Counted from the first letter of the stretch, positions 11,649 to 24,250 are shown. The stretch is DNA of 64,000 nucleotides from Typhlomys cinereus (GCA_023101885.1 JALPQD010000206.1:1329607-1393606), one strand, 5' to 3'. The notes: generated by a model not told the origin, from the letters alone. Translations and numbers: made by a program.

Positions 11649-11805
11649 TGAGAGAGAGAGATAGGGGGCATGTATGTGTATGTGTGGTACCAAATCACAA
11701 CTTTTAGGAGTTGGTGTTCTCTTTATGGGGGTTGCAGAGAAGGAACTCAGACTGTCAGATTTGGAGGCTAGCACATTTACCTGCAGAGTCATACCACCAG
11801 TCATT
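11575..11805 (-). repeat. B4-like SINE with GT/GA tail
   Basis: The plus strand shows (GT)n then (GA)n at 11590-11660. These are followed by the inverse of the B4 body: 'gtaccaaatcacaactttta', 'ggagttggtgttctc', 'gaactcagactgtcag', 'ttacctgcagagtcatacc'. The dinucleotide run is the element's own tail. Confidence 0.65.
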
Positions 11806-12934
11806 GTTACATTTTACATTTTATAGATAGACATTTCTCGCCAGTGGTACCTAATAAGAGCTCAGCCTTCTTAAAAATCGGCAAACACCCACACCCACAC
11901 ACTTTGTCTTACGGTAAACATAGATTCCTCCCATCTCATCAATCCAACAGGACCATACTTTCATTGCTCGAGAGAAGAATCCTTCTAACTCTGTGATTTC
12001 ACATGCTCCTCCAGTCTGTGCCATCAGAAACTGTCTCTGAATTTAATTCTCTGTGAGTCTTCATGGGAAGCCACACTGTCACTGGACTGAAGTTCACCTA
12101 AATCATCATCACCCAGCTCAGCCTTCTAACTGCAAAGGTTGGTCTCTGTTTCCAATACATGAAATTTGAAATTCTGAAACATCAACCACAGTTAATGTTT
12201 ACAGAAAGAGGATTAAAATTTACAGGAGAAAAGGAAACCAAATATCACAGACTTCAGAGTCCAGATGTAATTATATAATGCAAATAAAATACCTTTATCA
12301 CCCTATATTTTTAGCTTCAATATAAATGTTGATTTTGATTATCAAATACAAAAATAACAACCACAACCACAAATGTATGAAAAGGGAGTAAATTGATATA
12401 AATGGAATCACAATATATAAAACCTGTTCATGTGTTTCATAACAAGTGTGCATTCCTTTAATTGATATTTGCTATTTACTTTGTTTCTATTCATACATAT
12501 GCATGTATATCATGTACATATACATTCCTCTGTCAGAAAGACCATGCCTCATTCATCTTTTAGAATGCTGTGAAATTTGTACTAGCAAGTTCATCATATA
12601 TCATACAACTTTAAAATCCTTTTGAAAAGAAAAGGTGGGAAGATAGGATATTTGAAATCTAAAGGATTTCATCTGCAAGTAGAGAAATCCTACCTCAAAT
12701 AATCTTAAGTGAAATGCTTATTATTACTTTAAAAATCTCATTGCAAAGCAGGAAGATAGAAGAAGCTTTAAATTTGATGGGAACTCCATCATTTTATTAA
12801 GGGCTTGAACTCTTTCTTCTTTCTGCTCTGTTTTCTACAGGACGATGACACCTTAAAGCTGATTCTCTCTTGTGACTGAAAGACAATTGTCATGAGCAAT
12901 TGAAAAAAAATTGGAGAAATTTAATTTACTCCTA
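11806..12934. other. Unassigned AT-rich DNA
   Basis: No gene or recognised repeat. Confidence 0.45.
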
Positions 12935-13055
12935 TAGTTGAGGGAGCTTGTCAATGTGGTGGTACCTGCAATTTCAGCCATATTTGTCAGGAAAATCAGG
13001 CCAGCATAAACTCAAAACAAAACAGATCAAAACAAAACAAACCAAAACAAATAAC
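12935..13055 (+). repeat. B1-like fragment
   Basis: 'tggtggtacctgcaatttcagcc' and 'caggccagcataaactc' resemble a degraded B1 5' half. An AAAAC-rich tail follows. It is short and diverged. Confidence 0.4.
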
Positions 13056-14489
13056 ATCAAGAATAAAGCCAAATATATTTATCTGAGAGATACATTAGCT
13101 AGTCTGTTAATTTAAACTTTTTATGCAATGCCAATATGTATGAAGTATAACTCATTTGGGGACAGAAATGAATAAGGAACCAAAATGATGAAGTCTTGCT
13201 CTTATGTATATTGTGTTTCAGTGGATGCATCAAGTTCTCTAGCTTAGTGAACTTTATGGTTTGGCAATTTTCTGGTAATAGTGTCTTAATACATTTGTTG
13301 CAAAATAAATTTATATAAAATTCATAAAATTGGGAGGAATGATTTTGGCTGACGTTAATGTTATTTGGCCAGTTCAAATATTTTTTGCATACCTTCATAT
13401 GAAGGACCCAAAGTTATAGTTACTCCTTGTTTTGTACATATTTTAGAAATGACTTAATATTTCTGAGCTACTACAACACAGTGACAATTTTCTTTGGAGT
13501 GACAGCAATGTAAATAACCATTCAGCTCATGATGATTAATTTGACAGAAAAAGGCAGCTCATTCTCCAGTGCTACATGACCTAACTAATCTAAGCTCTAT
13601 GTCAAACTAAACTAAACAAAAAATAAAATCAGCAGACATGTTTCAGGTAGCAGATATGAAGGAACCATGGACTTTTTACTTGTTTTCTTTCATAGCTACA
13701 TCTGTTTACCTCTACATGAGTCACCTCATGAGTACCTCACTTACCTCTTTAATAAATTTCCGTAAAGATTTAGTTTCTACTTATGTGGTTTTAGAAAAGG
13801 CATTTAAGTTTCCAGAACTTAAATTTCCTTATTTAGAAAGTAGGACTTAGTTGGGATTAAAGTTATATATAAATAATATATAGGAAAAGAAAAAAAAAAA
13901 CCCTGAAACTTGGAACACTGAAGGCATGTAGTCAATTCATTCATGAGTAAATATAACTGTAATATAATGAATATAAAGATGATTCAATGAAAAAAGTAGA
14001 AGTGGTAACTCATTATACTATTGGGTATTAATAAACAAACCTGGGAAAATATAATTTCAAAACAGGGCATTATTGTTAACCATTTGTAAAGGACATGTAT
14101 ACTGGTAGACTGAAAAACCAGAGAAATAGTTATCCAGAGATAACACCTAGCTCCAGCAAGATTGTTATCAATTTGCATGACATGGAGCAAATCAACATGG
14201 AGATTGTGAATAAGATCTCATCCATGTTTGTTTTCTTGCCTAGGTTTGTACATGCCATCATTCCCTTGATTTATCTTCAAGGCAGCTCTTCCCATATCCA
14301 TTTTTGTGAAGATCTGGCCTCTTTCCCACTCAAAACCATTGTTGGCTAACTTGCTCTTCCATTTACTTTGTACCCAGGTTACTTTGTCATCCTGCTGCTT
14401 TAGTTTCAATGTCCCTCCTTTAGAGAAAAATTTCTTTAACTGCTATTCCAACCTAAACTATGTGGTTACAATATTTGATAATAACCAAC
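13056..14489. other. Unassigned AT-rich DNA
   Basis: Open frames of 60-100 codons occur on both strands but overlap one another and lack domain features. Confidence 0.45.
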
Positions 14490-14583
14490 CTCCCTTCCTC
14501 CCTCCTTCCCTCCCTCCTTCCCTCCTTCCCTCCGTCCTTCCCTCCCTCCCTCCTTTCCTTCCCTCCCTCCCTTCCTTCTTTTC
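14490..14583. repeat. Polypyrimidine (TTCCC/CTTCC)n tract
   Basis: About 95 bases of C/T only, mixing TTCCC, CTCC and TCCG-type units. Confidence 0.9.
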
Positions 14584-14810
14584 CAGTGCTAAGGATAGAA
14601 TCCAGAGCCTTTCACTTGCTGCATAAATGTTCTTTCACTGAGTTAAATTCTCAACCTCCTTTAGTTTCTTCATAGCATTTGTCATAGCTAATAATATACT
14701 CAGCCTTCATTTCTTCTACTAGTTATAAGTCTGGTAAGGGAAGAATCCATGTCTTTTGTGGCATTGCTATATTTTTGGTGCCTCTCTTGCCTTGTGCTTG
14801 GGGAATTTTC

Positions 14811-15110
14811 TTTTTTTTTCTTAATTTTTATTATTATTATTTATTCAACTGTGCGCGTGTGCGTATGTATGTGCAGGTGTGTGTCTGTGTGTGTGTGTGT
14901 GTGTGTGTAGAACCACGGACGAATTCGCGAACCACCATGGCCGCCTCCACCTCCTTCTGCTCCGGGATTCACAGGCTCCGCCCTACCAGAACCAGAAGCA
15001 CAGGCCGCCCCCGCTTCTGCCTGATGTCTATACGTGGGATCTGGGATCCGAACTCAGGACCTTCCTCCTGCAAGGTGGAGGCTTAGCCCCTGAGCCACCT
15101 CTCCAGCCCA
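14811..15110 (-). mobile_element. Young B2-like SINE, copy 3
   Basis: On the minus strand it has 'gggctggagaggtggctcag', B box GAGTTCGGATC, the GC-rich body, (CA)n and an A-rich tail. TSD tgcttggggaattttc is perfect at 14795-14810 and 15111-15126. It is close to copy 1 throughout its body. Confidence 0.9.
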
Positions 15111-15136
15111 TGCTTGGGGAATTTTCAAGAACAATA

Positions 15137-15250
15137 ATGGCATGATGCAATGACCTGCAATTCCAGTACTGTGAAGTCTGAAGCAGGGTGACTGACTGGA
15201 AGACTATGTGGGTGACCTGGTGAGACCCTGTTTCAAAAAAGTGAAAAACA
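15137..15250 (+). repeat. Degraded B1-like SINE
   Basis: B1 landmarks in order: 'cctgcaattccagtactgtg', 'tctgaagcagggtgac', 'agactatgtgggtgacctgg', 'tgagaccctgtttcaaaaaa'. It sits directly beside the younger SINE. Confidence 0.6.
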
Positions 15251-17823
15251 CTGAAAAGGTAAGCTCCCAATTTTGTGATTTTTTTTCTCTGCTGTAAATA
15301 ATGGAAAATAATTACATTTTTTGCCATCACTATGGTAGTGCATATTTAGCAAATATTCATCTAGGGCAATCAAGTAATATCAGTTCCTACTACTGATAAC
15401 CTAGTGTGTTCAATATACAAGTTCAAAGAAGACACTCTATAAGCATGCTTATATGCAGTTATAAAAAGCACTAAGAATTATTTACTGGACGATGTGCATT
15501 GCAAATACTTGATGGGAGGTGTACCAGTCAGAGTTTGCAAACTTGGAAATGTTATCACTTTTCCAATTCCGGCCACATTGTATGCAAAGTTTCCATTGAC
15601 AAGGGATATAAGCTGAACTGTGAAAGACAGACTCATCCTATATAGCAAGGACTAACTAAGGCTATTTGGATCCAGGAAACAGATGGCTTTCTAATTCAAC
15701 AATGCAAACCTATCTACAGCTTATAAAAGGAATGAATTCAGGTGATTAGAAAGTCAGACCATTTGTTTTTGAGAGGAAATTATTGGCAGAGTTTTCAGTA
15801 ATTTGACTTGCCGTTCCTAACATCTGTCGCCTTTGCTGTTCTACCACTTAGCTCCTGATGACAAATTGACGAAGATCAGAGGTAGTGCATGATAACTAAT
15901 AGGTGTCTTCTTGAGAAAAATCAGTTCACGTCAAGTGCAGGGCAGCAACATGGCAGGGCGTGCCTTCCTGTTAGTACTCTCTGCAGGTTTTCTCTCTTAT
16001 ATAATTCTTCTGTTCAGAATGATTCCTAATCTCATCTATTCCTTCCAGAAAAGACTTTACTGGTAATATCCTGTTTATAAACGTATCCCTAAAAAGAAAC
16101 ACACACATAATATAATTACATGAATGTCTGGTGCATGTTTTCTGATGTAAGATTATCTATCTCAGTCATATCTGTAATGAAACTGGAAAAAAAAAACTAC
16201 ACTGAAAGAGAATACAAAATGATTTGGCTCTGCCTTCTGCTTGGCCCATCTGCTGTTATTTTATTTTCCCTACTGGCAAAATGTTAGACAATATTTCAAC
16301 TTAACATCTCATAGGCAGTTACACAACAGAAAAGATACACTATATCAATGTCCTGTTTATTTATTTATTTTCACTCTGTTTTCGTTTTATTTGCTCTCCC
16401 CTCAGTTAATAGTGATCTAAGTAGATCATTGGTTTCTTCTCTTCATAAAAACTGCTTTACGTATTCAATATCTTGTTCTGCAGTGAATAAATTGGGAATT
16501 CTATGTTGTGGACAAAGAAACCAATGATATGTGCTGTAATCAAAATCTTGTGATTGATCTTATGTTAATAATAGGCTTGGGTATTAGAGAAGGACATGTG
16601 CCAGGCAATAAATTAAATTTTAAAATAATTAGCTCTATATGGAACAGATCTTAATTGGTATAAGTTCATAGTTTACTACTAAAGATAAAACTATATAGTG
16701 AAACTAAAAGTTACATTTTGTAAACTTAAAAAAGCATAGCCAAACTCCCACCTCCATTTCCTTGTGGGTGTTTTACTTATCCATTCATTAATTTTTTTTT
16801 TATTAAACCTGAACAATCTCAGGCCTTTGAGCTTTGAATGAAAATGACTTTGACATAAATTTTACTTGAATTTTAACAGGTAGCTTTCCAAAATGGCTAT
16901 CTTTAATCTGCAGGATCACAGAATCAGAATTTCATCTTCTTTAGTGTTTCTGTACATATTATAATTTTTTGGAATTACTTGGAAGGGATTGAAATGAACT
17001 TTGATAAATTACTTGGCTTCCTTGTCTCTGATACTTTGCTGCAGACACCATATACAACCCTGTTTGAGGGGGTATTCTTGTCCCTGTTAATAGTATTGAT
17101 AAAGATTTCTGTAAGTTTAAGGTTTGCTGAATGCTTTTGTCTCCAGGGATAGGCAATCAGAGGTTCTCTAATATACACACTGCTCTCTCACTGAGTGAGG
17201 GAGATGGTGGCTTTATGCATACTTCAGTGAAATTCGGCTGTGATATTTTCTGAATTTGCACTTTTTACCTACATCCCCGAGGCCCCACCATCTGAGGTCC
17301 TCCTAGCTTCTCCCAGATGTTGTATGTCTAGTTCACGTACTGCATTACAGCGACCATGTCTTCCCTTCCATCTCTCCAAATACCAGTGCAGAAAGACAAA
17401 AAGCAAAGGTAAAAGAGACGACTTTCTTCTTATTCATCCGAAGAAAACTGAAAATTCTTATCAATACTAATCAATTGATCCTCAGCCTCGTACTGATCTG
17501 TGGTTCTGTAAAGAACCAGACTGAGTCCCTTTTTTATTCAGAACAACAAAAAAAATTAAAGAACACCTAGTATCACCCAGATTAATTTTAAATGCTGGGT
17601 CAAGAAAAAAAGACTCAATTCCTGCTTTTAATAAGTTCTTGTTTGAAAATTTAATTCTTTGAAAATATCAAGTAACAATGTGAGACATAGGTTCTATAAT
17701 AAAGAGAACTAGGGATTTTTGCAGACTTTTGTGAGTATTACTAATTTCATGGGAAAAATTTTAGCTTTGGAGAAAAAGGACTCAGAGGAATTGGTAGACA
17801 TGGTTGGAACTCTGATGGCTTAT
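15251..17823. other. Unassigned AT-rich DNA
   Basis: The longest quiet stretch in the left half. I see no gene, RNA or nameable repeat. Confidence 0.45.
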
Positions 17824-19070
17824 GAAAAGATTAGCTTCAAGTTTTTCCCCACCACTTTTATTCAATATTGTACTTGGAGTTTTAGCTAGAGCCATAAGAC
17901 AAGAAAGGGAGATAAAAGGGATTCAAATCAGCAAGGAAGAAGTCAAGTTATCTCTGTTTGCAGATGACATGATTGTATACCTGAGTGATCCCAAAAACTC
18001 CACTAGGAAGCTCTTGGAATGAATACAGAAGTTCAGCAAGGTGGCAGGTTACAAAATAAACATGCAAAAATCAGTGGCCTTCCTATACGCCAAGGATGAA
18101 AGAAGTGGAAAAGCCCTAAGAGAAACAATCCCATTTACTATAACCCCTAGTTAAAAAAAAAAAAATACCTAGGTATAAACCTAAAAAGGAAGTGAGAGAA
18201 CTTTACAATGAAAATTTCAAAACCCTAAACAAAGAAATTTCAGAAGACACCAAAAGGTGGAAAGACCTCCCATGCTCCTGGATCAGCAGAATCAACAACA
18301 TAAAAATGACCATCCTACCAAAAGCAATTAACAGATTCAATGCTATACCAATCAAAATCCCAAAGCAATTCCTTAAAGAAATTGTCCAAACAATCTCAAA
18401 ATTCATATGGAAGCACAAAAGACCCAGGATAGCAAAAACAATCCTGAGTAACAAAAACACTGCTGGAGGTATCATCATACCAAACCTTAATCTACACTAC
18501 AAATTCATAGTTATAGAAACAGCCTGGTACTGGCTCCAAAATAGGCACACAGTTCAATGGATAAGGGTTGAAGACCCAGATAAAAGCCCACACAATTGCA
18601 GCCATTTGATCTTTGACAAAGGGGCCTAAAAAATTCAATGGAAAAAGAATGGTGCTGGCAAAACTGGATATCCACATGTAGAAGATTAAGACTGGACCCG
18701 TACTTGTCAATATGCATAAAGTCAATTCCAAATGGATCAAGGACCTCAATATTAGGCCAGAGACTATAAAAACCCTAGTTGAAAGGATAGGGAACGCCCT
18801 TGAGCTGATTGGACTAGGCCAACGAACAGTTCCTAAGCAAAAATTCAATTGCACAGTCACTAGAACCAAAGCTCAACACATGGGATCTTACAAAATTAAA
18901 GAACTTTTGTTCAGATAAGAAGATTGTAACCGAACAAAAAGGCAACCCACAGAATGGGCGATATTCTTCACTAATCACATACGTGATAGAGTGCTATTAT
19001 CCAGAGCACACAACAAATTTAGAAAACTAAACAACAAGGAGATAAATAGTCCAAATAAAAAATGGGCCTG

Positions 19071-19339
19071 GGGTTTGGAGAGGTGGCTCAGGGGTTAAGC
19101 TTCTGCCTTGCAGGCGGAAGGTCTTGAGTTCAGATCTTAGATCCTACATATAGACGCCAGGCAGAATTGGGGGCATCCTGCGTTTCTGGTCCTGGTAGGG
19201 CAGAGCCTGTGAATCCCCGGGCAGAGTAAACAAGGAGGAGTGGAGGCGATCCGTGGTGGTTCCCGAATTCGCCCATGGTTCTAACACACACACACAAATA
19301 CACATGCGCACACATGCACAATTGAATAAATAATAATAA
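19071..19339 (+). mobile_element. Young B2-like SINE, copy 4, nested in L1
   Basis: Plus-strand copy: 'gtttggagaggtggctcagg', B box in 'cttgagttcagatctt', the GC-rich body, CA-rich segment and 'gaataaataataataaaa' tail. The TSD aaaaaatgggcctg is perfect at 19057-19070 and 19340-19353. The same 14 bases recur (one change) at 19793-19806 after the adjacent L1 insert. It carries the 'agagtaaacaagg' body insertion also seen in copy 2. Confidence 0.9.
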
Positions 19340-19353
19340 AAAAAATGGGCCTG

Positions 19354-19792
19354 TAGAAGGGAAGGAGCAACGATATGCAAGATATTCAACACATGTTAGG
19401 GCTGAAGTAATCATAATAGATCTTTGCATGACCTGCGCAATGACCAACATATCATTGAACCCCAAAGTCTAGCATGGATCACAGGCACTAGGATTCTTAG
19501 AGGCAAGGGATTAACAGCCACAATAGTGTTCCTATACTAAAGGGGAGCACAAGAAAGAATTCTAGGCATTGCTACTGAGTCCTTACACCTCATCAGAGAG
19601 GGGGACCGAGGGAAGTTTGACATGCACACTAAAGGATGCTCCAGGAATGGTGGGGGAAAGGGACACTGAGAAAAAGAGAGGGAGGGGAGGAAAGGAAGGG
19701 GAATAGGAGGGCGAGAGCAAGGGGATACAGGAAGGAGTGGATGGAGAGAGGGGAATGGAGTACCTATCAAATTTGTATAAAAATTATTAATA
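19354..19792 (+). mobile_element. L1 3' end nested in L1, beside the SINE
   Basis: A 3' UTR fragment from 'agggaaggagcaacgatatg' to the tail 'aaattattaataaaa', of the 'catggatcacaggcactagg' type. It is flanked by aaaaaatgggcctg (19340-19353) and aaaaaatgagcctg (19793-19806). The host ORF2 resumes at once with 'ggaactcaaaagaaac'. It used the same insertion site as the SINE. Confidence 0.9.
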
Positions 19793-20301
19793 AAAAAATG
19801 AGCCTGGGAACTCAAAAGAAACTTTTCCAGGGATGAAATTGAAATGTCCAACAAATATCTTAAAAAATGCTCCATATTCTTAGCCATAAAGGAAATGCAA
19901 ATCAAAACTTCCTTGAGATATCATTTCATCCTGGTCAGGATGGCAAAAATCCACAATACAAACAACACCAAATGCTGGAGAAGATGTGAAGACAAGGGAA
20001 CTATCCTACATTGCTGGTGGGAATGCAGGTTTATACAACCACTCTGGTGGTCAGTCTGGTGATTTTTAAAAATGTTAAAGATTGAAATGCCATATGACCC
20101 TGTTATTCCACTTCTGGGACTAATCCCCTGTAATGCAAAAATTCACCTCAATGACACAAGCACAACCATGATATAGCAGCACTATTTACAATAGCAAAGT
20201 AATGGAATCAATCTAAATGCCCAACAGTTGACGAGTGGATAAGGAAAATGTGGTACATTTATACAATGGAACACTCAGCCATCAAAAAAAAGGATTAATG
20301 A

Positions 20302-20689
20302 TGGACTTTGCATGCCCTGCGCATTGTCCAACACACTGTTGACCTCACAAAGTCTAGCATCTGCTAAAGGCACCAAGATCCTTGGAGGCAAAGGATTGGC
20401 AGCCACAGCAGTGTTCCTATACCTAAGGGGAACACGGGAAAGGGTTCGGGAAAGGCCACTGGGTCCTTGTACATCATCGGAGAGGAGGGCCCAGAGGAAA
20501 ATCAGTCATGCCCAAGAAAGGACTCTCTGGGAATTGGGGTGGGAGGCACTGGGGGATGGGGAGGGAGAGGAGTGGGGAGGGGGAGCAGGGGGTACAGGGG
20601 GAGGAGGAGGGAGGGAGGGAACTGGTGTACCTAATAAGTTTGTATGAGCTGAAATAAAAAAAAATAAGAATAGTGACAAGAAAGTAAAA
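20302..20689 (+). mobile_element. L1 3' end nested in L1, with extra 3' sequence
   Basis: A 3' UTR fragment starting 'tggactttgcatgccctgcg', of the same type as the full-length copy's 3' UTR. After the L1 end ('gagctgaaat' plus A-run) come about 20 non-L1 bases ('agaatagtgacaagaaagt') and a second A-run. TSD: A-run plus ggattaatga at 20284-20301 and 20690-20707. Confidence 0.9.
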
Positions 20690-21913
20690 AAAAAAAAGGA
20701 TTAATGAAATTTGCCAGGAAATGGATGGAATTAGAAAAAATTATATTGAGTGAAGTATCCCAGATACAGAAAATTAAGCGCCATATATACTCCCTAATAG
20801 GTGGATCCTAGTACCAAACCCACTTAGTGACATATTCAAAGATAAATCTTTGTAATACCTACAATAATCATAAATATTATCAACAAGAGGGAAGGGGAAG
20901 GAGTGCCCCCCCTCCAGAAATAAGGAGAGAAGGGTTATGCTTCAGTGGAGAAAATAGGTTACCATCAAATATTGCATGTAAGTAGCAAGACATCTGGTGA
21001 AGCGGAATCTCACTTTCCTTCCTGGTCACTTGCAACTGAGGAGGTTTGATCTCACCAATTGGGGAAGGTATAGTAACTGGCAGATAGGTGGTAACCATCC
21101 TGCAAAGGGGAGACTGACCCCCCCCACTCTGGTCTCCTACTCCTATTCCATGTACCTTTGAATCTCCTTTTATAGTAAGATTTCATTTAAACAGCCTTTT
21201 ATTTTAGGTTAGGAGGTGACCTTCAATGCCAATCAGGATGGAACCAAGGGTAGTGCAGGAACAGCAAAACTGAAAACAACAACAAACCATAATCCAGAAC
21301 ACCAGAGGCCCTACATTTATCACCTGGAACCAAACCAGCCAAATCTCTCCCCATCCTAAAACTCAGGAAAACTTGTGGAAGAGGGGGGAGGTAAGATTGT
21401 AAGAGGCTAAAGATGGGGAGGACCAATGATATGCAAGATACTCTACACAATTTTGGACCACCATACACAAACTTGGGTAGCCATAATCGGACTTTGCTTG
21501 ACCTGCAAAGTGACTGACATGTCAACGACTCCCCCAAAGTCTAGCATGGATCACAGGCACTAGGATCCTTAAAGGCAAGGGATTAACAGTCATAAGAGTG
21601 TTCCCATACCAAAGGGGAACCCAAGAAAGAGCTCTGGGCAATGCCAGTGAGTCCTTACACCTCACTAGAGTGGCGGACTCAGAGGGAAGTTTGGCATTCA
21701 CACAGAAGGATGCTCCAGGGAATGGGAAGGGGGTAAGGGGGAGACACCGGGAAAAAAGGAGGGTGGGGGGGTGAAAGGAAGGGGAAAAAGGGGGAAGGGT
21801 GCAAGGGGACTGGGGAGGGGTAGAGGGAGGGAGGGGAATGGGGTACCTATTAAGCTTGTATGATTGGGGAAAAATAAATATAATAAAAATTATAAAAAGA
21901 AAAGATTAGTTTG

Positions 21914-22280
21914 AATATTAAGGTGTGGGAGGTGATTAAGAGTATGCAACAGTGAAGAGAACAAAGCAATCTCAAGTACTTAGAGAGCATCTATAGAAAG
22001 CACTGAGAAATTCTGCATGGCTAATATTTTTAAGGAAAGTAGCTAAAGTATGAATGAGAGAAAGAATGAGAAAGAGAGAAACCATTGTGGTTTTGACATT
22101 TCTGACAGAATATTAGGTGGAAAAGTCTATGGCAGGTGAATATAGATGGATAAGTTTGGCTAGTTGTAAAACTTCAGATATGCAATTTTAGATCTGCTTG
22201 ATAAAAAAAAGACTAATCACCCGTTAAATGCGGTCATGTCATAATTGTGGGAAGTTGTATGTTACCTTACATGGTAAAAG
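21914..22280. other. Unassigned DNA
   Basis: Nothing recognised. Purine-rich patches at about 22050-22080. Confidence 0.45.
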
Positions 22281-23104
22281 TGCTACAAATGGCTTGGCAA
22301 GGGTTCTCTTTCTCTATTTGGATGGACGCAATTAGGCAAGGCACAGCTTCCATAGTGTTGGCAGCTCTAAGACCCTGAGTGCCAGATGGATGTGGACTGG
22401 ACCTCCAAACCCAGAGGCTTATAACTCCATGCTGTGACAAACAGAGGTTCATAGATCTCCAGGCTCTACAAGCCGGGGGCTCACGGCTCTGCGCATTGAG
22501 GTCAGGGCTTATGTTCTCAATGGCCGCAGCCAGCAGCCAGTAGATAGTGTTACAACTCCTGATCCTTGGATGGTGGGAACCTCAGCTCTTAATCATGGAG
22601 CCATCTCAGGGATGCTTCCTGCAATGGGAACTTGGAGCGCTCGTGTTTGGATTTTGGGAAGCTCAACTTGACTGGGGGAAATCGCCGAAACACCCCTTTT
22701 GACAAGAAATTGCACCTCATCTTTGCCTCGTCCTCACCTCTCACCATTTCTCAGCTAGTGACAGTTTCTGCTCCCAGCTTTTCTCTGGATCTGTTTACCT
22801 GTTCCCTGCTAGGGAATGGGTCTAGGATTCAAAGTCTCAAGAGTTCTTTGTGCAACCACTCAGTCCTCTCTACCCACAACAAAGACCACAAGAAGGCACG
22901 AAAGGGATCATTCCTGAGAACTTTTGTTTGGGGTCTGTCGCATGGCATGTTTTATTTTTTCCTCCATGTATAGCCTAATACCCTCTTGAACTTTGCTCTC
23001 AGTCTAAGAGAAGTTGTTGTGTAGCAATTTGAAACATTCCATCCCAAAGGAAGGCTCAGAAAGTAAACAACTGGCTAGTCTCAAGGAAGTTGGTTCCTGA
23101 AGTC
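22281..23104. other. Unclassified segment, possibly ERV-derived
   Basis: More GC-rich than its surroundings, with a 113-codon open frame at 22632-22973 (plus) that shows no recognisable domain. It directly precedes an LTR-like block, so it could be a retroviral leader or internal remnant. I cannot name it. A decayed host exon is not excluded but nothing supports one. Confidence 0.3.
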
Positions 23105-23455
23105 AACAAGATGTGGGGGAATGGTAAAGAAAGCAGTAGAAGACTGCTGGGGAAAAGGGGATTCCCTGGCCAGTCAATCTGGAGAATTGACTCTAAGTAG
23201 CCCCAAAGGCAGAAAAGAGCTGAATCCCAGAGGAATCCAGCTGGTAACTAATCATGCAGAGCTCCAAGGTTGGAGTGAGCTTTCTTGTGATGTAGCTGCC
23301 TTTGAGTCACTCTTGCTCCTGAAAGAACCTTAGTCCATACACCTTAAACAATCCCAATAAACAGATTGGTTCACCAAGTTGGACTTTGATGTGATTGTTA
23401 TTTTAGTCCGTTGTTGCATTTCTATTCAGTATGAACAGAAGTGTCACACAAGGCT
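23105..23455 (+). repeat. Possible LTR, family unknown
   Basis: The block runs from about 'tgtgggggaatgg' to 'gtgtcacaca', with an AATAAA signal at about 23356 roughly 90 bases before the end. The 'cctttgagtcactcttgctcctg' stretch feels like ERVL-group LTRs, but I cannot confirm the family or find a clean duplication. Confidence 0.35.
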
Positions 23456-23829
23456 TAATGTTGCAGCGCTAGGGGGAATTATGAAGACAATATGTCCCTC
23501 AAGACTGACCCATTGAGACTAAGAAATGGGATGCTTGCATAGCAAGAATAGAGGTTTGGCACACGTGTTCCAATTGTTCACAGGCATGTATGTTCAGGGC
23601 TTCCATTCCATCAGTCCCAAGCCTCACATTGCACCAGTCACATTTTTTTGTTGTTGCTGTTGTTGATACTGGAAAGGTACTCTGTCTCTTGTCCCCAGTG
23701 AGAATAAACGAAGGGTGAACAGAAGTGCATGAAAGTTGGCCTCGCTTGGTGTAAGTCTTCTAAAGAAGTTTCACTCTCTCAGAAAGGAAGCTTCAGCTTG
23801 CTTGGGAAGGTCACAATTGGAGAGAGGCT

Positions 23830-24250
23830 GTTACAGTTTGCTTGCATGATGCAATAAATTCTCAGCTACATAGCTTAGAGGAACAAGGTTTTATTCTTAC
23901 TTATGATTCTCTGTTTCAGTACATTATCCAGTTTGGCAGCTGAGTTCATATCAATGCCAGGAGCCGAGAAAACTGGCCACACCTTATATGTTGAGATTGC
24001 CGAGAGAGAGGCTAAACTGAAACTATATCTAAGTATGCTGAAGTATGCTAAGTTGTTGATCTAGCTCTTCTCAAACTTTTCCAGCTGCTCAAGGAATTGT
24101 CCCACTCACCATGGACTGGGTCTTCCCACATTGATAAATGATTTCACACTGTCTTTCCAGGGCTCGTCCCAACTTCTGATTCCTCCCAGATGTGCCCAGG
24201 CTAAGCCTTCCATTGTCAAACTGATGCCCACATATCTAATTAGCGCAGAG
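23830..24250 (-). repeat. MaLR-type LTR, minus strand
   Basis: The plus strand reads 'aggaacaaggttttattctt', 'gtttggcagctgagttcata', 'caatgccaggagccgag', then 'accatggactgggtcttccc'. The same order occurs at 35960, 47576 and 58505, which defines one LTR subfamily in this window. No internal region is attached. Confidence 0.5.

Larger units (their letters stand above)
17846..20811 (+). pseudogene. L1 ORF2 C-terminal remnant (reverse transcriptase)
   Basis: Only the part from the late reverse transcriptase domain to the C terminus is present. FADD, the catalytic aspartate motif, is encoded at 17957-17968, followed by [14 protein letters not shown] and then a stop. Frames then shift: [19 protein letters not shown] lies at about 18255-18312 and the C-terminal Cys-rich motif at about 19975-20040. 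The reading ends in the same stop context as the full-length copy. The CDS is broken by frameshifts and by three nested retrotransposons, and has no promoter or endonuclease. It is dead and useful only for dating. Confidence 0.88.
17846..21899 (+). mobile_element. 5'-truncated L1 with three nested insertions
   Basis: It begins inside the ORF2 reverse transcriptase region, just upstream of the FADD motif, and runs to a 3' UTR with a G-rich purine tract and an A-rich tail. The TSD gaaaagattagctt (17824-17837) pairs with gaaaagattagttt (21900-21913). It is interrupted by a SINE (19071-19339) and two L1 3' ends (19354-19792 and 20302-20689). Removing these leaves about 2.9 kb. Its 3' UTR is of the 'catggatcacaggcactagg' type and differs from the full-length copy at 27864-34234, so it belongs to another L1 subfamily. 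Confidence 0.92.

Noticed and set aside
19071..19140. tRNA gene (A and B boxes present)
   Set aside because: The head of a SINE: it continues into a GC-rich body and A-rich tail with TSDs and has no tRNA cloverleaf end.
22632..22973. 113-codon plus-strand frame
   Set aside because: No recognisable motif. Kept only as part of the unclassified block.
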